Origin: Bacteroidia bacterium
Lineage (GTDB): Bacteria > Bacteroidota > Bacteroidia > J057
Assembly (NCBI GenBank): GCA_030731845.1
Contig: JANQTF010000186.1
Location: 27,713-91,712 of the forward strand
Direction of reading: 5' to 3'
DNA length: 64,000 nt
Part shown: positions 25,371-35,269 of the stretch, piece by piece
Layout: every line of letters starts with the position of its first letter
Numbering within the stretch: position 1 is the stretch's first letter
Program-made: the position numbers and the translations under genes
Notes under the pieces: model-generated
The model's input: the letters and a program-made list of their open reading frames with translations, nothing else
What the model was told of the DNA's origin: nothing
Database searches by the model: none

Positions 25371-28292
25371 TTATTTCGTAATCAGCAGTTTTTTGACTGC
25401 GTAAACGCCGTCCATCTCGGCCACGATGGTGTAAGTACCACTCACGAGTGACTCTACAGACAATTCAGTTTCATTGGTCCCGATGGTCACCACGAGTGAT
25501 TCGCGTAGCACCTCACGGCCCTGAATATCCAGAATCCGGACAAATGCCTCGCCTGGCTTTTCAGTGGTGATATCCATGGTGACAAAATCTGTTGCTGGAT
25601 TGGGATAGATAGAAATCAGACTCAAATCCAATTCGAAATCTTCCAGAGAAGTGGTCACACCCAGTGCAAAAGTAGTCCCGTCAGCCAAGGCAGCCCAAAG
25701 GCCAAAGTCTGGGTTGCCAGCCAATGTACCAGAGGCAAACACGGTGATGGCACTTCCTTCCAGTCCGGTGAGATCGGTGCTATAAGCAGCAAGCAAGTTG
25801 GTGCTGTCTTTCTCTGGAGCTACGATAAGGCGGATAGCAGCCGCTGGCGGATTCACATATCCTTGGAACTCTGAATACTTGATGTCGTTGGCTACGACGC
25901 CTACTCCTTCCAGGGTCACGTCCACACCAGGGGCATCAGTAGCACCGTGGTGCACCAACACATCGATATTGGCAGGATCAGCTGCAACTTCTCTTGCACC
26001 TGCATAAGGAAGTAACTCAAAAGGAGTTGTGGCATTGCCTACAATTCCGCTCGCTACCACAATGTAGGTTTCTGCGTTGGTCAGCGTGAGCGCAACATCA
26101 TAGATCGCATCAGAAACGGAAGTCGAATTATCGGGCGCTACGGAGATGGTAATGGCCTCCTCTGCTGGCGCAAAGATGAACGGAGTTGCGGTACGATACG
26201 CAAAATTATCCAACAAAAGGGTAGAACCCAGATACACATCCACAGTTGGTGAAGCAGCGTTGTGAATCACCTGAAGGCGAGCCACTGGAGATGAGGGGAA
26301 TTCTACCACAGTTCCGTCTGGAAGGGCAGCAAAAAGACCGAAAGCGGGCTCTCCAGCAGCTGGCGCCAGGAATCCTGAAGCGAAAACAGTAGCTGCGCCT
26401 CCGGCCAGGCCGTTGAGGTCAGCGTTGAATGTACCGGCAATGGTGGTCGAGTCATTGGCCAGTGTCACATCAAGGTAATACTGATCGTCTGGCACACCGA
26501 TGTAGCCGGTGATGTCGCCATAGCTGGCATCGTTTACCAGTTTGACTACGCCTCTGGCAAATACATCGACCGCTGGAGCATCAGTAGCACCGTGCACCAC
26601 TGCAAACTCTACCAAAGTAGGATCGGAAGATTCTTCCCTGGCCATGGCGTTGATGTTAAGGGTAAATGGCGTGGTAGCATTACCTACCACTCCGCTGGCA
26701 AGGATCACATAGGTTCCTGCATTGTCGAGGGTGGCTTTGAAGCCTACGAGGGTATCAGCCACAGAGGTGGAGTTGGCAAGGGCAATACCGATGGTGATTT
26801 CCTGATCGGCAGGCGCAAAGATAAACGGCGTAGCAGTGCGATACACGAAGTCATCGAGCAAAAGGGTGGAGCCCAAATACACGTCCACGGTTGGAGAAGC
26901 AGAGTTGTGAATCACTTGAACACGAGCCACAGGCGAAGATGGGAACTCTAAAACGGTCCCATCAGGAAGGGCCGCAAAAAGACCGAAAGCGGGTTCTCCA
27001 GCAGCTGGCGCCAGGAATCCGGAAGCAAATACAGTTGCTGCGCCTCCAGCAGCGCCACTGAGGTCAGCGTTGAACGTACCAGCAATGGTGGTCGAGTCAT
27101 TCGCCAAGGTCACATCAAGGTAGTACTGAGCAGCGGGTACACCAATGTAGCCAGTGATATCGCCATAGCTTGCATCATTTACCAGTTTGGTTACGCCTCT
27201 GGCAAATACATCAACCGCAGGGGCATCAGTTGCGCCGTGCACCACAGCAAACTCTACCAAAGCTGGATCGGAAGAAGCTTCGCGAGCCATGGCGTTGATG
27301 TTGAGGGTAAATGGCGTAGTAGCATTACCTACAACTCCGCTGGCAAGGATCACATAGGTTCCTGCATTGTCGAGGGTGGCTTTGAAGCCTACGAGGGTGT
27401 CATTGACAGAAGTGGAGTTGGCAAGCGCAATACCGATGGTGATTTCCTGCCCAGCAGGTGCAAAGATGAATGGAGTAGCAGTGCGATATGCAAAGTTATC
27501 GAGCAACAGGGTAGAACCCAGGTACACATCCACAGTAGGGGAGGCAGAGTTGTGAATCACTTGAACACGAGCAACTTGAGTTGCAGGGAATTCCACCACA
27601 GTTCCATTAGGAAGGGCAGCAAAAATGCCAAAAGCTGGCTCTCCTGGCCCGGGTGAAAGCAGACCTGATGCGAAGACAACGGCTGCGCCTCCGGCAAGGC
27701 CAGAAAGATTTGCATCAAATGTTCCGACGATCGTCGAAGGCGTGTTGGCTGGTGTAACATCGAGGTAGTACTGCGCAGCAGGCACGCTGATCACGCCAGT
27801 CACATCGCCATAGGATGCGTTTGACACAATCTGGGCTACCGTTCTGGCGATTACGTCCACTGCAGGAGCATCGGTACTTCCGTGAACCACGCGAAACTCC
27901 ACATTTCCAGGCGTAACGGAAGCTTCCTGATACCCATTCTGAAGGTTGAGGGTAAAAGGCGTCGTAGCATTTCCTACAATTCCGCTGGCAATTGCCACGT
28001 AGGTTTCATTCTGCATCAAGGTAACCGGAAAATTCACAAGCGTGTCATTCACCGATGTGCTTGTACTCAAGGCAACGCCGATGTTAACCGGAACGCCAGC
28101 AGGCACATCGATAAAGGGAGTTGCTGTGCGATACACAAAATCGTCGAGCAAGAGTGCACCATTGACGTACACATCGACGGTGGGACTGGGAGAATTGTGA
28201 ATTACCTGTAAACGGGCCATCTGAGCCTGCACAGATCCAAAACCGAGGAGACAAAACATCCCCAGGGCTAATGGTAGCATTAGCTTTCTCAT
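25371..28292 (-). CDS. Four-unit DUF4397 surface protein with T9SS sorting domain
   Basis: The 973-aa protein has a signal peptide (MRKLMLPLALGMFCLLGFGSVQAQ), four tandem units of about 215 aa and a C-terminal T9SS type A sorting domain (ISIYPNPATDFV ... YAVKKLLITK). Each unit starts ARLQVIHNSxSPTVDVYL and contains YRTATPFI and VVHGATDAPAVDV, the DUF4397 pattern, with each unit apparently holding two half repeats. At DNA level the units repeat with a 645-bp period; 26336-26590 and 26981-27235 are nearly identical, pointing to recent duplication or gene conversion. The function of DUF4397 is unknown. It is presumably a cell-surface or matrix protein. It is a single gene between hairpins. Confidence 0.88.
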   Translation of the reverse strand: MRKLMLPLALGMFCLLGFGSVQAQMARLQVIHNSPSPTVDVYVNGALLLDDFVYRTATPFIDVPAGVPVNIGVALSTSTSVNDTLVNFPVTLMQNETYVAIASGIVGNATTPFTLNLQNGYQEASVTPGNVEFRVVHGSTDAPAVDVIARTVAQIVSNASYGDVTGVISVPAAQYYLDVTPANTPSTIVGTFDANLSGLAGGAAVVFASGLLSPGPGEPAFGIFAALPNGTVVEFPATQVARVQVIHNSASPTVDVYLGSTLLLDNFAYRTATPFIFAPAGQEITIGIALANSTSVNDTLVGFKATLDNAGTYVILASGVVGNATTPFTLNINAMAREASSDPALVEFAVVHGATDAPAVDVFARGVTKLVNDASYGDITGYIGVPAAQYYLDVTLANDSTTIAGTFNADLSGAAGGAATVFASGFLAPAAGEPAFGLFAALPDGTVLEFPSSPVARVQVIHNSASPTVDVYLGSTLLLDDFVYRTATPFIFAPADQEITIGIALANSTSVADTLVGFKATLDNAGTYVILASGVVGNATTPFTLNINAMAREESSDPTLVEFAVVHGATDAPAVDVFARGVVKLVNDASYGDITGYIGVPDDQYYLDVTLANDSTTIAGTFNADLNGLAGGAATVFASGFLAPAAGEPAFGLFAALPDGTVVEFPSSPVARLQVIHNAASPTVDVYLGSTLLLDNFAYRTATPFIFAPAEEAITISVAPDNSTSVSDAIYDVALTLTNAETYIVVASGIVGNATTPFELLPYAGAREVAADPANIDVLVHHGATDAPGVDVTLEGVGVVANDIKYSEFQGYVNPPAAAIRLIVAPEKDSTNLLAAYSTDLTGLEGSAITVFASGTLAGNPDFGLWAALADGTTFALGVTTSLEDFELDLSLISIYPNPATDFVTMDITTEKPGEAFVRILDIQGREVLRESLVVTIGTNETELSVESLVSGTYTIVAEMDGVYAVKKLLITK

Positions 28293-28355
28293 GAAAAGTA
28301 AATTAGTGTAAAGTTTGTATAAGGATAATTGGTGTTGATAAGGATCAAAAGAGCG

Positions 28356-28371
28356 TGATCCCCGGGGATCA
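28356..28371. promoter_or_regulatory. 16-bp perfect palindrome upstream of the DUF4397 gene
   Basis: TGATCCCCGGGGATCA is a perfect 16-bp palindrome centred about 72 nt upstream of the DUF4397 start (28292, minus strand). The position suits an operator. The absence of a loop and of a T-run argues against a terminator. The binding factor is unknown. Confidence 0.35.
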
Positions 28372-28414
28372 TATTTTCTACATCAATGGATTGCTCCAAT
28401 GACTGGATGATGAC

Positions 28415-28451
28415 AAAAAATAGCCGGAGGAATTTGGCAAAGCCCCCGGCT
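28415..28451 (-). terminator. Rho-independent terminator of the dockerin-like protein gene
   Basis: Read on the minus strand, AGCCGGGGG pairs with CCTCCGGCT (one mismatch) and is followed by TATTTTTT. It occupies 28422-28451 with the T-run at 28415-28420, about 95 nt past the stop codon of the upstream gene. Confidence 0.65.
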
Positions 28452-28546
28452 GGGGTGTGCATTGCTTACATGCACAGCTTGGCTTGAGAACACACATCAA
28501 GAAAAGAACGAACCTAAACCACATACATGAAGAGGGGTGATACGCC

Positions 28547-29863
28547 CTACTTCAATACTATTCTCCAGGGTACCTGCCGACCATCATTGTCTTCAAGCGA
28601 CAACATGTATTGGCCTCGCGGGAACGCGCTGGTATCAATTGTCGTGTCAAGAGCAGAAATCACCTCTGTATAAACTGTCCTTCCCAACATGTCACACAGT
28701 GAAACACGGGTGTTTGCTTGTGGTGAAAAGCCCGACAATCCTGAAATCGTGATTTGTGATGTTGCAGGATTGGGATAGACTTTCCATTCACGTTCTCTAT
28801 CGGGAAAAGAAGGTTCATTACTCAAGGATATTCCCACTTGTGAGGAACCTGGATTTACTTGAATCGCGGCTCCGTTTTTATCTGTCATAGACACATGAGA
28901 GATGTTAAAATTCACCATCTCAATGCCATTATTTTTGCCAGCAATATCATCTACCGTGACGATGATAGAGGCAATTTGTCCGGCACCAAAGCGCACTTGT
29001 TGATTGGTTCTCGTGATGCCGATATCTACCTGTGAAGCATTGTAAAAATCCCGATGCAGCCCGATCATATCGACGCCGATGTCGCCCAACCAACTTTGGT
29101 CAAATACTACTTTCAAGGAGCCGGAGTCGAACAGCAGGGCATCATATTCTACGGTAAAGGCAATCCCATATACAGAATCAGCCGGATTGAATGTAGTGCC
29201 GAGCATGATCGCTGCAACAATGGTATCCCCTGGATTGAAATTAGTAGAGGGAAAATCTACATACAAAGGCACGCCGACACCGCCTCCGCTTGTGCTCACG
29301 CCAGGCATGGTCTGTGGCACGAGATAGTTGTGAAGAATTCCGACCAGATCGTTTTCATTCACAACCCCATTGCCATCTGTATCACTGTGAACATAGTTCA
29401 CGCCAGAAGCGCTGCTGGCACTCCACAAGTCCGCTGGTTGTGCTGTCCATTGGAGATGTGCATTGGGGCGTTGCGGCCCTGTGTGGCCAAAGCTGAGACC
29501 CAAAGGCAGAATATCGGCGTTGTTGGCAATTCCGTCACCATTTGCATCGCCAGGCCATACACAAGCCGCATGACCATGTATCCAAACACTGTCAATGGTG
29601 GCAGAATTCGCATGGTCTGTTACAATCACCCAGACATATTCACCGCCATTGACAGGCACATACCACAGATCATTGCCGGTCGATCCGTCGCTCCACGTAT
29701 AAGAGTAGGGGGCAAGGCCTCCCAGCACATTAACGGATAGGAGCATTGGCTCAAATGCACATACGTGTAGGGAGTCCTGACCCAAATCAGCTGTAATTGC
29801 CTGCCCTAACAAATGGGCAGGAGCCAGTAAGAGAGTTATCAGGAAGTAATAAAATTTGAGCAT
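28547..29863 (-). CDS. T9SS secreted protein with dockerin-like and cohesin-like segments
   Basis: The 438-aa protein has a signal peptide (MLKFYYFLITLLLAPAHLLGQ); this ATG at 29863 was chosen over one 26 codons upstream. Residues about 25-100 form a PKD/Ig-like domain (PYSYTWSDGSTG). Two calcium-loop motifs follow, DANGDGIANNADIL and DTDGNGVVNENDLV, as in dockerin type I. Next comes a beta region (FNPGDTIVAAIMLG ... YGIAFTVEYDALLFD) like a cohesin domain, and the protein ends in a T9SS sorting domain (KVYPNPATSQITI ... WRIVLK). The function is unknown; it may be a calcium-stabilised surface protein. It has its own terminator and appears monocistronic. Confidence 0.75.
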   Translation of the reverse strand: MLKFYYFLITLLLAPAHLLGQAITADLGQDSLHVCAFEPMLLSVNVLGGLAPYSYTWSDGSTGNDLWYVPVNGGEYVWVIVTDHANSATIDSVWIHGHAACVWPGDANGDGIANNADILPLGLSFGHTGPQRPNAHLQWTAQPADLWSASSASGVNYVHSDTDGNGVVNENDLVGILHNYLVPQTMPGVSTSGGGVGVPLYVDFPSTNFNPGDTIVAAIMLGTTFNPADSVYGIAFTVEYDALLFDSGSLKVVFDQSWLGDIGVDMIGLHRDFYNASQVDIGITRTNQQVRFGAGQIASIIVTVDDIAGKNNGIEMVNFNISHVSMTDKNGAAIQVNPGSSQVGISLSNEPSFPDREREWKVYPNPATSQITISGLSGFSPQANTRVSLCDMLGRTVYTEVISALDTTIDTSAFPRGQYMLSLEDNDGRQVPWRIVLK

Positions 29864-30052
29864 GATGGCTAGTAGGTGTGTTGTGTGTTCGGTCTTATTA
29901 ATCGACAAAATGCATGATTTGTTTGGCGGTTTTTCAAACACAATTCCTTCTTTCTGGTTTTGTTTTGGTGGAAGAACTTATTTAAAGAGTTGTTTTACAG
30001 TCAATTAAGTGATTGATAAAAATTTATTTCTGCTTAACATGACTATTTGTCT

Positions 30053-31513
30053 ATGCAACAATCAAAGTTAATAAGGCTACTTTCTTCATTGTCTGCCGCT
30101 GAAGCGAGGCGATTTGAGAGCTTCGTGCAGTCGCCCTACCACAACACACTTGATAAGGCGGTAGCTTTGGTTCAATATCTGCTTGCCTTTTATCCTGATT
30201 TTAGTAGCCCTGCATTGGAGGCAGAACTTATTTCAGAACGAATTTTTGGAAGCAGCGCCGAATCTCTTCAACCCTTACATGATTTGTCTTCACATCTCAC
30301 CCGCTTACTCGAGCAGTTTTGGGCCATTGAGCAGATAAAATCCAACCCCAAAGAGCTACAATACCAACTATCAGAGGCGCTGCTCAGCCCTGAGCGTATG
30401 TGGCATCACAACAAAATCTGGGAAAAGGGGCGAAAAACCGGCGAGCCAGAGGAGAAAGATGCAGGCTATTGGCTGCGTGAATACAAATACTGGGAGCAGG
30501 GAATGCGGCAAGCCCAACAGCTCAAGAAGCGACAAACCAAGGACTTTCTCGATAGTCGCTTAGAAATGACTATGGCATCGCTAGATCGTTTTTACCTCAT
30601 TCAGAAACTTGTTCTGTGCTGCGAAGCCATCAACCGCAGCAAGATCCTCAATACAGAGTTTGCACCGGAGCTACTTCAAGAAGTATCGCATTATCTCACA
30701 AGCAGCAAGAGCGAGCTCTCGCAAGTGCCTTTGATTCAGTTGTACTTTCAGGTACTTACTCTTCTTCAGGCGGCCAATGATGAAGAATATCGCAAGCTGT
30801 TGGATTTGCTTGTTATTCATCAGGATCACATTTCTCGGAACACAGGATTTGCTCTCTACACCTATGCCCAAAACCATTGTATTCGCCAAATCAACCAAGG
30901 CAGGTCGGCATTTTTAGATGAGCTATTTCTCCTGTATAAGACCTTGCTTCAGCGAGCTTACCTGCTGGAAGAAGACGGGAGCCTGGCTCACTGGCACTAC
31001 AAAAACATCACCACAGTAGCGCTCAGACTCAAGGAGTTTGATTGGGTCTCGATATTTTTGGAAGAATATCGAGACAAGCTCTCCGCAGAGCTTCGGGAAT
31101 CCGTGTACACCTATAACCTTGCCGCTTTGCACTATGAGCAAGGCGCATATAAATCAGCGCTGAAACTACTCCAACAAACGGATTTCACCGACGTGTACTA
31201 TGCGCTCAGCGCCAAATCCATGTTGCTCAAAATTTATTATGAGCTCGAAGATGAAGAGGCCCTTGGCTATGCTATTCAGGCATTTGATGTGTATCTGAGG
31301 CGAAATCAAGAAATTTCCAAGGACCATTTCCTGATCCATAAAAACTTGCTGCGTTTTACCAAAAAGATCCATCGCTTTCGCATTCGCTATGCGTCCTTAT
31401 CGGCGTCAGAGCAAAAGAGCAGGGCAGCGAAATTGGAGGCAGAACTAAACTCTGCCTCATCTGTGGCCAATTTATCCTGGCTTCAAGCCAAGTTGGCAGA
31501 CATAAGCAGTTAA
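30053..31513 (+). CDS. Large helical protein of unknown function
   Basis: The 486-aa product is almost entirely alpha-helical, with no signal peptide or membrane segment, so it is cytoplasmic. It begins QQSKLIRLLSSLSAAEARRFESFVQSPYHN, and the pattern of paired helices in the second half (YNLAALHYEQGAYKSALKLLQQTDF) resembles TPR repeats. Proteins with this start (LSxxExxRFxxFVxSPxxN) occur widely in Saprospiria-type genomes, but I know of no function. The ATG at 30053 was preferred over a TTG two codons upstream. Its end overlaps by 3 nt the convergent trehalose enzyme gene. Confidence 0.6.
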   Translation: MQQSKLIRLLSSLSAAEARRFESFVQSPYHNTLDKAVALVQYLLAFYPDFSSPALEAELISERIFGSSAESLQPLHDLSSHLTRLLEQFWAIEQIKSNPKELQYQLSEALLSPERMWHHNKIWEKGRKTGEPEEKDAGYWLREYKYWEQGMRQAQQLKKRQTKDFLDSRLEMTMASLDRFYLIQKLVLCCEAINRSKILNTEFAPELLQEVSHYLTSSKSELSQVPLIQLYFQVLTLLQAANDEEYRKLLDLLVIHQDHISRNTGFALYTYAQNHCIRQINQGRSAFLDELFLLYKTLLQRAYLLEEDGSLAHWHYKNITTVALRLKEFDWVSIFLEEYRDKLSAELRESVYTYNLAALHYEQGAYKSALKLLQQTDFTDVYYALSAKSMLLKIYYELEDEEALGYAIQAFDVYLRRNQEISKDHFLIHKNLLRFTKKIHRFRIRYASLSASEQKSRAAKLEAELNSASSVANLSWLQAKLADISS

Positions 31514-33687
31514 GACGCTGCAATCTGATCTATCAATTCGCGGGCTTCCTCCACAGAGCGAACTTTGTATTTGGCGGCGGTTTTGTTGAGCCCAACCTTG
31601 ATGGTGTAGGCGTGTTCAGGCATAGCATTGAAGGTGTCTTCGTCGGTGTGGTCATCGCCGATGGCCATGATAAAGTCCCATTCCTGCCTGTTGAGCCACA
31701 ATCCGGCGGCTTTGCCTTTGTCCACGCCTGCATTGCGGACTTCTACCACTTTGTTGCCCTCAAGGACTTGCAGGTTGTGATTGGCGGTGAGATAAATCAG
31801 CTCATCCCGAATTTCCCGCACACGATTGGCACCGAGCTCATTATCGATGCGGCGGTAGTGCCATGCGAGGGTGTAGTCTTTTTCTTCGATAAATGAGCCA
31901 GGGGTCCGTTCCACGAGGTTTTCAAGAATGGGTTTTACGGTCGATTTCCAGTTGGCCACCACGTTGGAGTTCAGTTGCCATTCGCCTTTCTTCCAAATCC
32001 ATGCGCCATGCTCAGACACCATTTCTATGCCCACATCACCAAACCAACTTCCCAGGGTATATCGATCCCTGCCGCTGATAATAACCACAGAAGTATTCTT
32101 ATGTGCATTCAGTTTTTGGATAGACGCGATCAAGCCCGGGTCAGGGGAAGCCTGCTCTGGCACGGGGTGAAAGCCCACCAAAGTGCCGTCATAGTCGAGC
32201 AATAGGAGCCGGGATTTGGCTTGTTGATAGTCGAGGAGCAGTTGTTTGCGGGTGCTATCAGATAAAACTTTTGTCTGTCTGTCTTCTTGAATTCTTTTGG
32301 TCTCCATTTGTTGATGAATAAAATTATTGGCCCAATGCTTTACGTTGTAGCGTTTGAGCTTGCGTTGCATTTCGCGTAGTCTGGTAGTTTGTTCTTCTAC
32401 CGGCATATCGAGTGCCTGCACAAGAGCCGCCACGATCTCCGCGTTGTCATTGGGGTTGATGATGAGGGCTTCCTGCAGCTCACTGGCAGCGCCAGCCATT
32501 TCGCTCAGAATGAGAACACCTATGGGATTATCTTCTTTAGAAGCGACAAATTCTTTTGCCACGAGGTTCATGCCATCGCGTAGCGGCGTGATCAGGGCAA
32601 TAGCGGCACATCGGTACAGGGTGCAAAGGCTGTCAAAAGAAAAGGATCTGTAGTAATACCGAATGGGCACCCAGTCAAAGGTTCCATATTCACCGTTGAT
32701 TCGGCCTACAAGCGTGTCGATTTCCTCCTTCAGGGTTTGATATTGATCCACACCCGCGCGCGAGGGCACCACCACCAATACCAATGAAACATCGCGCGCA
32801 TAATCCGGGTATTTTTTGAGGAAAGATTCATAAGCCCTGATTCTTTCCGGAATCCCCTTGGAGTAGTCTAATCTATCGATAGAAATGATGATCCGGCGGC
32901 GTTGACTATAATCCTTGATGAACTGAACCTCTTCGTTCTCATTTTCGGGATGAATGGGGTGTGCGTATTTATCATAGTCAATCCCCATGGGAAAGGCATC
33001 CACAGAGACGGCTCTGCCCGCGATGTTGATTTTGCCAAAATCATGTTCATACCCCAAGATTCGGTAGCTGGCACTCAGAAAATGCCGCATATACCCAAAG
33101 GTATGAAACCCGATTTGGTCGGCGCCGAGCACCCCTTCGAGCAACTGACGGCGCCAGGGCAATGTGCGAAAAAGCTCATAGGAGGGAAACGGGATATGCA
33201 GGAAAAAACCGATAGAAAGTCCGGGGAATCGCTTGCGGAGCAAGCCCGGCACGAGCATCAACTGATAGTCATGCACCCACACCAGGTCATCCTCCTCCAC
33301 AACCTCAGCGATGATCGCGGCAAATTTTTCATTTACTGAGACATAACTATCCCAATATTGCTCATTATATCGGGTGTACTGAGTAAAGTAGTGAAAATGG
33401 GGCCAGATTGTCTTATTGCTAAAGCCTTCATAGTAGTCTTCCAGCTCTTGTAAAGATAAAAAGACAGGCACCATACCATCTTTTTTAAACTGTTGGGTGA
33501 TTAGTTTTCTTTCGCCCTCATCGTCCACCGCTCTTCCCGGCCAGCCAATCCAAATTCTTTCTTTATCAGATTCTAATGAATTAAGCCCCGTAGCAAGACC
33601 GCCTGCGCTGGGATGATATATCAATTCTCCTTCTTTTCTCCCGATCGTGATTGGCAATCGATTTGAAACAATGATGATTCTACCCAT
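31510..33687 (-). CDS. Bifunctional trehalose-6-phosphate synthase/phosphatase
   Basis: The 725-aa fusion makes trehalose from UDP-glucose and glucose-6-phosphate in two steps. The N-terminal GT20 synthase (OtsA-like, residues about 1-470) starts GRIIIVSNRLPITIG and has WVHDYQLMLVPGLLR, GFFLHIPFPSYELF and a late RDGMNLVAKEF. The C-terminal HAD phosphatase (OtsB-like, about 490-725) has LLLDYDGTLVGFHP and the late Asp motif GDDHTDEDTFNA. The fusion is common in Bacteroidota. The start MGRIIIV at 33687 fits the family; 12 extra upstream codons are unlikely. Trehalose suggests protection from osmotic or desiccation stress. There is no operon partner. Confidence 0.95.
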   Translation of the reverse strand: MGRIIIVSNRLPITIGRKEGELIYHPSAGGLATGLNSLESDKERIWIGWPGRAVDDEGERKLITQQFKKDGMVPVFLSLQELEDYYEGFSNKTIWPHFHYFTQYTRYNEQYWDSYVSVNEKFAAIIAEVVEEDDLVWVHDYQLMLVPGLLRKRFPGLSIGFFLHIPFPSYELFRTLPWRRQLLEGVLGADQIGFHTFGYMRHFLSASYRILGYEHDFGKINIAGRAVSVDAFPMGIDYDKYAHPIHPENENEEVQFIKDYSQRRRIIISIDRLDYSKGIPERIRAYESFLKKYPDYARDVSLVLVVVPSRAGVDQYQTLKEEIDTLVGRINGEYGTFDWVPIRYYYRSFSFDSLCTLYRCAAIALITPLRDGMNLVAKEFVASKEDNPIGVLILSEMAGAASELQEALIINPNDNAEIVAALVQALDMPVEEQTTRLREMQRKLKRYNVKHWANNFIHQQMETKRIQEDRQTKVLSDSTRKQLLLDYQQAKSRLLLLDYDGTLVGFHPVPEQASPDPGLIASIQKLNAHKNTSVVIISGRDRYTLGSWFGDVGIEMVSEHGAWIWKKGEWQLNSNVVANWKSTVKPILENLVERTPGSFIEEKDYTLAWHYRRIDNELGANRVREIRDELIYLTANHNLQVLEGNKVVEVRNAGVDKGKAAGLWLNRQEWDFIMAIGDDHTDEDTFNAMPEHAYTIKVGLNKTAAKYKVRSVEEARELIDQIAAS

Positions 33688-33844
33688 ATCGTTAAAGGTC
33701 GCATTCTCATGACTTGATTGCAAAAAATATCTTAATTCGTGGTTCTATCGCCAGAAAAGAATCAAGAGACCTGGGCGGATGAATGACGTTCCTATATAAA
33801 TGCTTAGTTTTAGCTCCGAAACTGTGACAGGGATACATTTACCT

Positions 33845-35185
33845 ATGAACATTCATTTTATCGCTATCGGCGGCAGCGTAATGCACAGCCTGGCTCTTGC
33901 CCTGGTAGAAAATGGCCACAGCATATCAGGATCAGATGACCATATCTACGATCCCGCCAAAGGCAAACTTGCTGCCGCAGGTATTTTACCTGAACTTGAA
34001 GGGTGGCACCCTGACCGGATTCATGACAAGCTTGATGCAGTCATCCTCGGTATGCATGCCTTTACAGATAACCCCGAGCTCGCTCGCGCTCGAGAGCTTA
34101 ATATCCCCGTCTATTCCTTTCCCGAATTTATCTATGAGCAGTCGCGCAACAAGCAGCGCATCGTGATTGCCGGTAGCTATGGCAAATCTACCGTGACCTC
34201 CATGGTCATGCATGTGCTCCACGCACTCGAAAGGAAGTTTGACTACCTCGTAGGCGCTGCCGTTGCTGGGTTTTCCAACTCTGTGCGAATCAGCGATGAT
34301 GCCCCCATTATCCTGATTGAAGGAGATGAATATTTCGCCTCCAGAATCGATCAGCGCCCCAAATTTCTCCTGTATCAAGCTCACATTTGCCTCATCAATG
34401 GCATTGCCTGGGACCATATCAATGTGTTTCCGAGTGAAGAAGGGTATGTGGAGCAATTTGCTGATCTCATCAAGAGCCTTGGTAAAGCCGCCGATATCAT
34501 CGTCAATGAAGATGATGATCGCCTGATGAAATTGGTAAAAACCTACGAAAAACCAGATACGCACTATGTGCATCCCTTTAGCTGTCCGAGCTATCGGGTA
34601 AAAGATGGGGTATTTCAGGTGAAAATCGATGGAGAACGCACGGATGTGACGGTCTTTGGTAAGCACAACATGTCCAACATCGCCGCTGCATGGGAAATTT
34701 GCCAGCTGTTGGCCGTGTCTCCTGAAGAGTTTAGAAAGCACATCGCAACCTTTAAAGGTGCTGGTATTCGCCTGCAAACATTACGCAATGAACCCGGCCA
34801 TGTCGTGATTCGCGACTATGCTCATGCACCCGAGAAAGTGTTGGCCTCTGTGCATGCCACCCGCGAAAAATATCCCAAAGCAAAGCTGCTTGCCTGCTTT
34901 GAGCTGCATACTTTTTCCAGCCTTAATCCAGATTTTCTGCCCAGATATAAAGGTGCGTTGAATCAGGCAGACGAAATGATTGTCTTTGTGGATAAAGATG
35001 TCTGGGAGCGCAGGCGCATGGAGCCACTTACCGAGCCTACCATTCGTGCTGCTTTTGCTAATAAAAAGCTGCGCTTCCTTTCCTCTCGCGAAGAGCTCCA
35101 AACCACCATCGCAGATCTCAAGCCGGAGGTGTTGCTCATGATGTCTTCCGGGAGTTTTTCAGAACTTGATCTAGGAAGCCTTTAG
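33845..35185 (+). CDS. mpl: UDP-N-acetylmuramate:tripeptide ligase (murein recycling)
   Basis: The 446-aa ligase of the Mur family attaches the recycled tripeptide L-Ala-gamma-D-Glu-meso-Dap to UDP-MurNAc. It has the N-terminal Rossmann segment NIHFIAIGGSVMHSLALAL, the ATP site IVIAGSYGKSTVTSM, the central EGDEY / FLLYQAHICLINGIAWDHINVF region and the C-terminal domain (IRDYAHAPEKVLASV). The short substrate-specific insertions of MurC are absent and the N-terminus fits Mpl, though MurC-like ligases are close relatives. The start MNIHF at 33845 is preferred over an upstream in-frame one. It is probably cotranscribed with none of its neighbours (84-nt gap to the next gene). Confidence 0.88.
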   Translation: MNIHFIAIGGSVMHSLALALVENGHSISGSDDHIYDPAKGKLAAAGILPELEGWHPDRIHDKLDAVILGMHAFTDNPELARARELNIPVYSFPEFIYEQSRNKQRIVIAGSYGKSTVTSMVMHVLHALERKFDYLVGAAVAGFSNSVRISDDAPIILIEGDEYFASRIDQRPKFLLYQAHICLINGIAWDHINVFPSEEGYVEQFADLIKSLGKAADIIVNEDDDRLMKLVKTYEKPDTHYVHPFSCPSYRVKDGVFQVKIDGERTDVTVFGKHNMSNIAAAWEICQLLAVSPEEFRKHIATFKGAGIRLQTLRNEPGHVVIRDYAHAPEKVLASVHATREKYPKAKLLACFELHTFSSLNPDFLPRYKGALNQADEMIVFVDKDVWERRRMEPLTEPTIRAAFANKKLRFLSSREELQTTIADLKPEVLLMMSSGSFSELDLGSL

Positions 35186-35269
35186 CTTGCACAGGGCTTG
35201 CTTTTTGGTACCAACGCAACTAAATGTTTTGATTGGCTGTTTAACCCCATGTTATTTAACTCATTATTT

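Noticed and set aside
27237-27656. 139-aa plus-strand frame opposite the DUF4397 gene (similar one at 26592-26951)
   Set aside because: These are antisense shadows repeated because the DUF4397 units repeat; they are not independent genes.
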